DNA of 64,000 nt, from positions 14,650,001-14,714,000 of the forward strand of contig OZ020317.1 in NCBI GenBank assembly GCA_963971305.1, given 5' to 3'. Both the position numbers and the translations under genes were made by a program. The notes under the pieces are model-generated. The model was not told where the DNA came from. It saw only the letters and a list, made by a program, of their open reading frames with translations, and did no database searches. This DNA comes from Arcuatula senhousia. Taxonomy: Eukaryota > Mollusca > Bivalvia > Mytilida > Mytilidae. Shown here one piece after another: positions 40,801 through 52,800 of the stretch; the first letter of the stretch is position 1, and every line of letters starts with the position of its first letter.

Positions 40801-43800
40801 CACCTATCCCAACACGGGAGTTGCTCCCCTCTCAAATGACCAAAAAATGCCCAATGCGGGGTAAAATTACCAAACTTTGACTGAAAATTTCTTATAACAG
40901 GACTCTGGATCATAAAACCTTCAAAAATCACCCTTGTGCCCCACAAATAATGATTTTGGCAAATATTCCCTAAAATTCCAGACTACGTCACAGGCGTCTG
41001 AGAATTAGTACAAAAGATGGCGGTCAAGGGTCACTCTCAGCAACCACAACAACCACAAATATCAATGAATATACACAGTACCGCTGTTCGAAACGTAGTC
41101 GCAGCGCCACTGTAACAAGATACAATACTCACCAACAAGTTATAGCTTGGTCAGCAGTGTATAGAAGGTCCGAAGACAGCAAGCAGGAGCCTGGCCAGGA
41201 ATATGCGTCTGAATCAGTAACCGGAAGCTGCTTAGGATGAACCCAATGACGTCATACGTATCCCTCCGCCGGTCAAGCATACCAATCACTACATGTCCAA
41301 GAAGAAAACAGACGGAACAAGACAAAGACAGCCTGGAGAAAATGAAGATCACAATGCAGATTCTGACTTGGTACAGGCATTTTGAAAAGAAGTTGTGAGT
41401 TAAACCAGGTTTTATGATGCCAAACCTCCTTCTGCATGTTTTTGTAAATATTTCTTCATTTGAACAAAATAGTTTTGTTAACCATTAATGTTTAAAGTTA
41501 TTAAATGACATTTTAAATGACATTGACATTTTAGATACCAGATCCTAGTGGAAAAGTTCTCACCTCTCTGCTGGTAGCAGTTATAGACAGTGTTTGTCAG
41601 GATTGTGATATCAACCGAGGCTGTAGTCTGAGGGTAATATTCTAACTAAAATTTTCTTATTAAACGAATGAGAAACATTCATGTAGTAAATTTGATATTC
41701 TTAATTTTTAGGAGAAATAGCACAATATAAAAATCAATGCTTTGAGATTGTGAAATAAAATACATGCAGTCTTTAAACCTTGAGTGATGTTAATAGATGA
41801 TACATTATAATTTGGTATACTTTAGTTCATGTTTATCTGTATTATCTGTTTGGCCACAGTTGGAAATCCATAACTATTTATGACATTTTACGTGTTTAAG
41901 TTTTATAAAGATACCAGCAAATCTTTTTGAATTTTTAACTGTTCTTTACCCTTGGATACCAGGGGGAGATAAGTGGATTTTTTTGGTTTAAATTTAAATT
42001 CCATAATGGCGGTTCAAGTATTCTTGGTAAACTTCTTAAAATTCTGATTAATTATACCCCCCGCAAACAAAGTTTGGGGGGGTATATAGGAAACACCCTG
42101 TCTGTCTGTCCGTCTGTCCATCTGTCCACATAACTCGTAAGCGCTTCTCTTCCTAAACCGCTTGAAGGATTTTGATGAAACTTTACCTAAAGGAAGTACA
42201 TCATATGTAGATGTGCATGAAGAATTTTCATCGCAATCAGACATCATTCAGGGGAGATAATTGGACTTAGACTTTTTAAATACATTATACAATGGGAAAC
42301 CTCGTAAGCGCTTCTCCTCCTAAAAGGCTTGAAGGATTTTGATGAAACTTTACCTGAAGGAAGAATATCATATGCAGATGTGCATGAAGAATTTTCATAT
42401 CAATCAGACATCATTCAGGGGAGATAATTGGACTTAGACTTTTTAAATACATTATTCAAAGGGAAACCTCGTAAGCGCAACTCCTCTTAAAACGTTGGAT
42501 GGATTTTGTTGAAACTTTACATGAAGATAGTACATCATCTGTTCATGTGCATGAGGAATTTGTATTGCTTTTGGTTATCATCGAGGGGAGATAACTGGAC
42601 TTGAGATTTTTCTTTTACAGTACAGAGTCCAATATGAAGCGGGGGTATCCTTTTGTGAGCTCGCTCACAGTATTATTTGTTTTCTTTTGTTTTTAGCCAC
42701 AGACCTGTTACATTGATAATGAATGCTACATGGACAGAAGTGTCAATCCTAAAAACAAGTGTTTTCAATGTAGATCTGAAGAGAGCACTGAGACATGGGT
42801 AGAAAATAAAGGTATTCAGTAATTTCTTTTCACACAGTTGTTAAATGAATCTTTAAATGCATCAGTTATTTGAAGATAGGAGTAAAGTGATTTTAAGGGA
42901 GGCTTATGTGATACCCTTGGCGTCAGCGTCACATTGCACTGACTCACAGAATAATGGTTAAGATCCATTCCCCCTTACTAACAAGTGCCACATCAATGAT
43001 ATTGGTATGGTATGTGACCTAGTGTCATAATGCTAAGCACAATGCATGCTTCAGATGCTGCCTGTGACCTATATTTTCCACATGGATGGCCACTTACAGA
43101 AGAATTGTTTAAGTCCATTTCCGCTTACTGACAAATGCCACATCAATGATAATGGTATGATAGGTGCACCTAGTGATGCAAAGCACAATGCATGCTTCAG
43201 ATGCTGGTTGTGACCTTTATTTTCCACATGGATGAACAAGGAAGTATGATAAAATCATGAAACTTTATGAAATGCACCAAGGTGTGAACAATCAAATTGG
43301 TCTTAGTTTAAACCTATTTATTTATCCTTGATTGGGAAAACAAGATTGATGCTTATGTGAATCCCGCTCCAGTTTGCAGTTTGTGAATGTGGCCTTTGTA
43401 GTGACCATAATTGAATTTCTCTTATGGAACTCTACAAATGCATCTTCCCATTCATGGAATGACCTTTTTTCATCCCTTCCAAAGGACTTGCATTGTTTCT
43501 TGAGACCATCCTCACAAATTGTGCTAAGAGAGCATCAGAAAATGGTCTTGAGATCTGTCATCAGCCTCATGGTGGCTCCCGCAGGGTATCCCCCTCAGGT
43601 CGCAAGGTCGCTTTTAAAAGGGGTCTGAGGTCGCAAGGTTGCTTTTAAAAGGCATATTTTGCGGGCGGTCGCTGGTCGTTTTTTGGCATAGGTTGATTTT
43701 ATGAAGTGTAGGTCGGAAGTCGCCCTTAAAAAGCCCTCAGATAGCAGGTCGTTTTTAACCCTGTGGGAGCCACCTCATGGCTAGGTGAGTACTGAAAAAA

Positions 43801-46800
43801 AAGACACATAGTGAAAGGAGAATAATGTCTTTAAGATATATACATTTATGTATTGGTATACTTTGAGTTGTCCTAGTTTTACCAATAGAGTTAAAATAGA
43901 GATAACTAAGATGACAAGATTTTCAGACTCAATTAAAACTTGAAATTTCATCTTTGTTTACAGATCACATCCCTCCATTATTACAATCTAACATGACCAC
44001 AGTCAGTGCAATGAACAGGGATACAGTCAGACAAAGGGTACCAGTTATGGATCAAGAGTTGTCTGACCTTACATTCAGTTTGACTCATATTGAGGCTAGG
44101 GTTAGTGCAGATGGAGAATTTACATGGGAGGTCAGACTAAACTCTGTTGAGGTTGTAGAATCCCGCAATGCATTTGTAATCAATGTGACAGATAGTTGTG
44201 GAGCAGGAACAACTTTTGTTTTGAATGTGAGTATTTGAAACAGGGATAAGAAATTATTTAGGGTTGAAGGAATTGTTACAAATCATATCCAAGCATTCTT
44301 AAAGAAAATATAAATAAAGGTAATAATAAAATTCTCAAAACTTGGAAGATCAACAAAGGATGGATACCATAAAAAAATTGCAGATCACCATTTTAGAGAA
44401 TCTTTAAAGAAAAAAATAAAAAGAATATGACAACATTCAATAATGAGACACGGAATATGTGTACTTGACACACAATCAGACATTATGAACCATCACATTT
44501 AAAAAGATAGGCTACAAAAATAAAACAAACAGCTTTCAGATTAGACATGGAAATTTTTTAGATGGAGGTTATATTATTGATCAAAACTTCTATAATATAG
44601 TTTGAATTATAAATACAAAAAAATTTGAATCATTGTTCTATTGACTAAATATTTCTTGTAAGTACAACATGTACCCCTTTCCTATGAACTTAAACTTTGA
44701 CATTGCACTTAAATATCAAATATGAAGTATCAACTGGCAATTATTTAAAGTTATGATTTCAGGTAGTTGTAAAGCCATGTCTCTGTTTAAATGGAGGTCT
44801 CTGTAATCAACAGATAGTTACTAAAAATAGAACAGATTTTGTCTGTACCTGTAATTACCCATTCACAGGTAAAACTAAAAATAAAACAGATTTTGTCTGT
44901 ACTTGTAATTACCCATTCACAGGTAAAACTAAAAATAGAACAGATTTTGTCTGTACCTGTAATAACTTATTCACAGGTAAATCTAAAATAAGAGCTGAAT
45001 TATTTGTATCTTTGAGTAATAAAAGAACATATTTTACATGTACCTGTTTTTACTCACTCAGAATTCTACATATGACTAAAAAAAAACACGGGTTAACATG
45101 CATGTTTGCCACAAGCTTTTAAAATGCAACGCATTTATCTTCTCATTAATTAAACTTTGTAAGCAATTTGTTTATGCTCACAAGTTGATAAAAGTTTATG
45201 TTTAATTTGCATTCCAATCCTTTAATCAAAACCCTTAGACATTTCAAAAAAATTAAATGATGTTTTTATTCTTGCATGTTTTAAGGTGTCTCTGGCTATA
45301 AGAATTCTACTATAGATTCTTTTCATTTTTGGCACATTGATAGACCTTTATGTATAGATAAAATTACAAAAATATCAAATAAAATGAGGGGGTCACTGTT
45401 TATTTTAGAGTGCTATTTGCTTTCTAAAAATAGCAAAGTTAAATATTTTATATAGTATATATAGGGGAAAAAATGCTATAGAGGCACCTACATAGGAAAT
45501 TCCTACTATAGAATCAGCTCCAATTCTGAAGGAAAGTCCCTTTTCTAAAGCTTTTTTAAATTGTCTGAAAAAATATAGGGTCATTGTTCATTTTTGTCTC
45601 GCCTGCGAAGCAGAGAGGGACATAGGTGTTACTTTACCGGCGGCGGCGGCGACAGCGACGGCGGCGTTAACTTAAAGTTTTATGAGCACCTTCATATCTC
45701 AAGAACTATAGGTCCTGGGTTGATGAAACTTGGTATGCATATGCCCCAGTAGTAGCTTAGCACCGTTGCATCCCCATCTTTTGACCTTGACCTTGATTTT
45801 CAGGTTGAGTGACTTTGACAATTTTCAATACATATAATAGCAATGGAAAAGTTTTGCGAGCACCTCCATATCTCAAATTACCGTAATTATTCAGCTACTG
45901 ATACAATTTATGTTGTTACCTTACATTTAGCTTTATTGTTACGTTTAATTTGTATGTTATATGTACACATATTATTCCTATTTTAAATTGTCTTTTGCAA
46001 ATATACTTCCAACATTTAAAGTTAGCCAACCGTGTTTTATATGAAAAAAATATATATGTGTGTTTTTTTTTGCTAAAGGAAAGGCAAAAGGGGACTGTTG
46101 TGTTATCCCTATGATTATTCCTGGGTCAGAGGGATGTGTAAAACACAGGAACCCTTAGTTTGGATATTGCTCGGTCCACTAGGGTAAATTGTAACGAGTA
46201 ATTGTTGAATAAACTTGTTAAAGATAAAAACAAAACAAAAAAAACTATAAGTCCTAGGTTGATGAAACTTGGTATGCATATGCCCCAGTAGTAGCTTAGC
46301 ACAGTTGCATCCCCATCTTTTGACCTTGACCTTGATTTTTGGGTTGAGTGACTTTGACAATTTTCAATACATATAATAGCAATGGAAAAGTTTTGCAAGC
46401 AACTCCATATCTCAAGAACTATAGGTCCTAGGTTGATGAAACTTGGTATGGGTATGCCCCAGTAGTAGCTCAGCACACTTGCATCCCCATCTTTTGACCT
46501 TGACCTTGATTTTTTGGTTGAGTGACTTTGACAATTTTCAATACATATAATAGCAATGGAAAAGTTTTGTGAGCACCTCCATATCTCAATAACTATAAGT
46601 CTTAGGTTGATGAAACTTGGTATGCATATGTCCCAGTAGTAGCTTAGCACAGTTACATCCTCATCTTTTGACCTTGACCTTGATTTTCCGGTTGAGTGAC
46701 TTTGATTATTTTTATTGCATATATTTGCAATGTTTAGGTTCTGTAAACATCTTTTGATCTCAGAAACTGAAAATCCATGTAAATTCAAAATATAGTGGAA

Positions 46801-49800
46801 GTAAGAAAGAATAGTTGTTTCTGATGGTGCCGGCAGGCGAGACATACTTTAGTGTTAACTCTTGTTTCAAGATATTCATGAAAATTGAAAAATTTCCTAT
46901 TCATTCTATATACATTATCTCCCTTTGATTTAGTATGGGATATTTTAAAAATGATTAAAAAAAAATCATAGTATAAAGTTCTTGTCTGACAAGTTCAGTT
47001 AGTTTATCAATTATGTACAAAATTATGCACAAAAAGATGCTCAGTTTTAAAGCCTTGAGCCACCTTAAATTGAATGGTAATTTCTGTTTTATAGGTCAAC
47101 TTTGTGATACAGAAATAAATGGTTGCCATGGTAATCCATGTTTTCCTGGAGTTTCCTGCACAGATAATGGAGTTTCCTACCATTGTGGAGAGTGTCCTTT
47201 TGGTTACCATGGTGATGGCATAACATGTAGGTCTAAAGAAGGAAAATGTTTCTGATATTGTTTTGGTTTTGATAACAATAAATACAGGCATGTGATTATC
47301 GAAAGTCCAGAAAAGGTACAAAAAAATCAGTTGACACAATTGATAAAAATAACACTATGAAAAGGGCATTTTTGATCTTTCCTCCTAGGTTTTCCTGGGT
47401 AAATTATTTAGCACAGGTTTGAAAATAAAACAGAATGTGGTTTCTTATACAATAGTGTACATTCGGATAATTTCCCAAACCTTGCTCTGCTCCAAGTTAA
47501 CAACTTCTTTTGTACCTAGGACACCCTGGGTTTTAATGTCAAAGGTAAGCTATCATTGCATAACAAAACCAACATTAAACAACTTATGGGTATTCAGTAA
47601 CTTTAACTCATATGAATTGATCATAAGCTCAGAAGATAAATACTATACTTATATTGCAAAATTCAAAAGTTTAAACCTTTTTAGGTAAAAAATCTTGTGC
47701 TGCTGATCCCTGTTTTCCAAATGTGACCTGTACAGACATGCCTGGTAGAGGTTTTGTCTGTGGAGCATGCCCAGAGTATTACTATGGCAATGGCGAGGAA
47801 TGTTACAGAAGTGGTAAATAAATTCATAGTTTGAAATAACATACATACTTTATATTTTTAGAGAACATACTGTGGTTTCATTATTAATTGTGGGGTGCTT
47901 GACCCTTAAAAATTGATACATCACTAAATGGAAATTTAGCATTTGTGTTCAGAACCACAAATTAAAAAATCTTCAAACTGGTCATTTTTCATCAAATAAG
48001 GAAAATCAGTACCCACAAAAGTAAATGAGTCCACAGTATAACTTCTATTCTTATGAAGAGGCTATCTTGCTATTAGTTTCCAATACTTCTATTTATGATA
48101 GTGGTGTCTACATGTTGCAATCACCCTGCCTGTCAGGCTGTATCTAAGTTTACACTTTGTATGCCCCAACTAATAAGAGAGCAGGCTGTATTGCTATCAC
48201 CTTTACGTGTCTCTTTACTGTGACTTTCTTAACTCATTTCTATGCATCTACCAAAGGGGATGGATAAACAATCATTAGTCTTCATTTTATTAACCAATGG
48301 AACTCTTAAGTCAGCTTTGTATTTGCATTTGTATTTTGAATTAGACTTTCAGATTTTAATACCCTATTAATGTTAAAATCTTATAATTTCAGATGAATTG
48401 GCCTGTAACAATAATGTGTGTTCCACATTAGTGTCATGTGAGGAGACAGCTGACTTTCCTGGATATAGATGTGGCAGTTGTCCTAGGGGTTATCTAGGCA
48501 ATGGAACTGTGTGTCAAGGTATGATAATAATATTTGATAAAGAAGGGGTATGGGATTGGTTGTGTGTCCCTTCTGGAAGACTTTGAAAAGTCCTTAACCT
48601 TCAAAGTTATAGATATGGATGTTGCCTGAGATGTCAGACTTTGTATTTGATGTCATTTGGAAAAAAATCAGAGGACACCCTAATTCCATCAGACTGTTTG
48701 ACGTAAATCTGTAAATGTCAGAATGACAATAGATCATTCATTTTACTGTAATGAATTGCTAGATTTTCAAAAATGGAAGGTAAATCAGAACAAAAAATCT
48801 GACACAACAGAGCTTTAAGGCTATATTCTAGCTTTACAAAAATTGCAGATAAAGTCAGAAAGAAAGGCTGACTGTGTAACTGCAGCTTAAATGAAAATTT
48901 TCAATAAGGTACAAATATACACAATAAGCATGTAATCTACAGAAATTACCATCAGTTAAAGTTTAGTATAGGTCTTTTGAAAATTGTGAAACGGTAATAT
49001 GAAATTTTCTGACAACTAAAAAGGTTGAATTTGCATGAATTATAATTATTTATTATACAATATCAACCGGGTTTCTGTTTTGTGTTTTCAGCATTCTGCT
49101 TTCCTCCTTGTACAGCTGGTAAACATTGTGTAGGACCAGGTGTTTGTGAGTGTAGCCATGGTTACACAGGACCAGGATGTACACAAGGTAGAGAAATATT
49201 GCTTGATGGACAGAATTTAAAAATTAAAACGAATTTTTATGCTCTGCCTTTGACAGTAGAGGGGCATATAGTGTTTGGGTCTGTTTGTTCGTCCGTCCCA
49301 AATCCCCAAGTTTTTGTTTACTGTTAATTGTTTACTGACATTTGCCATATCAAACATATTAGGATGGTAGGTGCACCAAGTGATGCTTAGCACAATGCAT
49401 GCTTCACATGCTGGATGTGACCTATATTTTCCTCATGGATGACAACTTATAGAAGAATTGTTTAAGTCCATTCCTGCTTACTGACAAGTGCCACATCAAC
49501 TATATTGGTATTGTAGGTGCACCTAGTGAATCTTAGTTACTAAACAATGAAGGAAGTGTGGTATCATCATGAAAGCTTGACTTACTTATTCCACTTCATC
49601 CATATGTTGACATTAAGGGCCACTACAACTCCCTTCCAACCAGCTCTGTCCTTCGCCTTTGTCTTCTTCTCATTACAGATCCAATCTTCTTGAGTTCTGT
49701 GTTGTTACCCCTATGCCAAGTGTTTTTAGGTCTGCCCCTCTTTTGTTGTCATTGGGGGTTCCAATCTAATACTTGTCTTGTTATATCCTTAGCATGTGTC

Positions 49801-52800
49801 CAATCCATTTCCATTTTCTCATTATCTCATGAAACCATTTACACATAAATATCGGGAAAAGAATAAGCAAAAATTTTACCTGTCACATCAACTTCATGGT
49901 TGTACCTGATTGATTGACCTAAGAAATATAATATGATCGCAGTAAGTGAAATTATTATTATTCAATGTCATTTTTCAAATGTCTGCAATTTTAATCCTTG
50001 TTATTTTAAGCTATTTGTGATGTTATTCCTTGTCATTTTTCAGCTATTTGTAATGTTATTTCTTGTCATTTTTCAGCTATTTGTAATGTTATTTCTTGTC
50101 ATTTTTCAGCTATTTGTAATGTTATTTCTTGTCATTTTTCAGCTATTTGTAATGTTATTTCTTGTCATTTTTCAGCTATTTGTAATGTTATTTCTTGTCA
50201 TTTTTCAGCTATCTGCGATACTCCATGCCAGAATGGTGGAATCTGTTACCAGCCAAACAAATGTTTCTGTCAAACTGGCTTCACAGGACAGTATTGTGAA
50301 ACAGGTAGGGCTAGGCAAAAGTCACAAAGGGGAAGGTGTTGAGGGGGAAAGGGGGGCTTACCAAACAAATGTTTCTGTAACACAGGCCCAGGCTTTTCTG
50401 GGCAGTACTGTGAAACAGGTAAAGCTAGTACACAGGGGTGGGGTAGGTGTTGGGGGATGTCTAACTTAACAAATGTTTCTATGAAACAGGTTTCACAGGG
50501 CAGTACTGTGCAATTATAATATTGGTTAGGGTTAGGGATTGGGATTTGGGGAAAGGTATTGAATCTATCAAACATGATTCACTGGCCAATATTTTGTGAC
50601 AGGTATGGTTTGTTTGAAATAAGCTAAAAGGGTGTGTGTGGATTAGGGGGTCTTTCTATCAAATGTTTCTTTCAAACCAGGCTTTACAGGGCAGCATTAT
50701 GAAACAGAGGGGGGAGTTGGTATATGAAGTGTTGTCAACAGTTTTTTTTTCCAGAAACTATAAATGACAGCCTCTAGATTCAGTCACTATGCACAATTAT
50801 CATGGGGTTCTATATTGGTTGATTTAATCTTATGTCATTCATTTACCTTCATTCTGTTTAACAAAAAGATGTCAGTTTTGTCTTGGACCTATTTTCAAGG
50901 TTCCCACACCATCCTTGAATTCAAGGAAACCTGGAAAAGTCCTTGAATCTCATTTCAATGCTCAAAAGCTGAAAAAATCCTTGAATTTTATCAAATATCC
51001 TTGAAAAACCCTGGAATTTTGTAATATGAAGATTTGTTGACCGTTTGATAAAAAAGGCCGAAAAATATTGGATTTTTAAAAAATTTTGCGGACTATTTTG
51101 ATCCTGGAAAATGACCTCAATACCCTTGAAATGTTCTGGAAAAACCCTTGAATTTTGTGTCCAAAAAATAGTGGGAACCCTGTATTTAATGTTTTACATA
51201 AGGCATACTTGTGTTAGCAGGGGTATCACTAGTGAGCTTTAGCTAACAAAATTTCTTTGATTATTTTTTGAAGACTTGTGCCCAGATGGGTGTCTCAATG
51301 GAGGATCTTGTCTGGCTGCCAATAAATGTGCTTGTTTACCTGGGTACAGAGGTCATAGGTGTGAAATAGGTATGTCAAAATATCACCTTAAAAAAGGATA
51401 CTGTAAACCAACTTATTTTCAAAATTTCGCAAAAAAAAATGTCGCAAATTAACTCATTTCATTGTAATTTAATTGTTTTTACGACTCATTGCGAAAATAA
51501 ATAGCCGCGAAAAAGCCATATTACACAAAAACGCGAAATATTGTACTGCAAAAATAAATTGGTTTTCAGTATTTCAAGCTGAAAATACACATGTAAAGAT
51601 TTTTATGTGTATAACTAAGTCATTCAGCTCATTAAACACCATCCTGAGAATAGGAGTGTTCTTTCATCAACCTGTTAGTAAATGTGAAGATGTTAACCAG
51701 TATCTTTTCTATTGTAGAATTCTGTTTTATTCTGTTCTATCACATTTCTAAATGTAAGCATTAGTTATGTGAGCTGTGTTGCGTACACTTATTCCACATC
51801 TCATTAATTTCTATTTGTGTAGAATTTGACATATGTATATGTCCTAAATGTATAGGTGTACATGTGATATCATCATCCAGTGTGTAGATATATTTGGAGG
51901 TGGTAACCATTTATTTTAACATTCTAGAATCATGTTCTATTTTATGCCCCAACAAAGGCATCTGTGAAGAATTAAGCCAATGTAGATGCCCTTTCCTGTA
52001 CATGGTTCATGTTCTGTCATCAGCACATGTTTAAATGTATATGAAGATGACAACCATTTTTTTTGCCATTGTAGATCTTATGCCAGAATGGACACATTTC
52101 TGTAAGACTTAGCCTATATGGGTGTAATCTGATATTGGCTCAAATGTGTATGCAGATGACAACCACTTATTTTTCTATTGTAGAATCTTGTTCTATCACA
52201 TGCCTCAATGGAGGAACATGTGTAGGATTTAACCAGTGTACATTTACTCCACAACACATATGTGTTTTTTGTCATCAGCTTATATGTATATGAAGATGAC
52301 AACCATTTATTTTTCTATTGTAGAATCCTGTTCTATTACATGCCTTAATGGAGGAACCTGTGTGGGATATAACCGATGTAGATGTACTCCACAGTACACA
52401 GGTGTGTTCTGTCATGAACCTGTGTGTAAACCTGACTGTATCAACAATGGTGTGTGTGTACGACCTGACGTGTGCTACTGCCCCATGGGATATTATGGAC
52501 CCCAGTGTGAACAAGGTACAGATCTTGAAAATGATTGAAAATAAAAGTGCTTATTTAAGTTGTGAAAAAACTGAACTTTTTATGCCCCTGCAACGACATG
52601 TCAAGGGGCATTAAGTTTTACTCATGTCAGTCGGTCGGTACTTACGTCCTTACAAATTTCCTTCAAGCTTTTCTTAGAAACCGTACATGGGAATGATTTG
52701 AAACTTGGTAGGATGGTTTAGTATGATAAACTATGCGTCCTAAGCGACTTTCAGACCTGTTGGACTTCAACCTTTTATTTGAGGCCAGCGGGGGCATTCG

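Larger units (their letters stand above)
32778..41293 (-). mobile_element. Ty3/Gypsy-type LTR retrotransposon encoding a TatD-like DNase
   Basis: 8516 bases, minus-strand sense, inside intron 15 and antisense to the host gene. It has 183-bp LTRs (TGTA...TACA) and a target duplication TGTC (ATGTC if the terminal A is counted). On the minus strand the order is LTR, primer-binding site, leader, gag, pol (protease-RT-RNase H-integrase fragment), TatD gene, a 108-bp tandem array, polypurine tract, LTR. GC content is clearly higher than that of the host. The RT-RNase H-integrase order places it in Ty3/Gypsy. Pol is broken by a one-base shift and the integrase core is truncated, so this copy is probably not autonomous. 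Confidence 0.95.

Noticed and set aside
46126..46845. A 239-codon minus-strand repeated frame, and a similar 201-codon one at 54414-55019
   Set aside because: Both are shadows of the tandem units of the GTCTCGCCTGC elements and share the same repeated phrases.
49945..50208. CRISPR-like regular repeats (33 bp)
   Set aside because: There are no unique spacers, the units are contiguous, and the genome is eukaryotic.
49933..50469. A 178-codon open frame with repeated hydrophobic [11 protein letters not shown], resembling a membrane protein
   Set aside because: It is a different frame of the 33-bp acceptor repeat. Regular repeats of a length divisible by three stay open by construction, and the true coding frame is the one of exon 24.
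52184..52262. An additional EGF exon before exon 26
   Set aside because: It keeps four cysteines but lacks the last two, and its only donor (GTATATG) is weak. I list it as a decayed copy.
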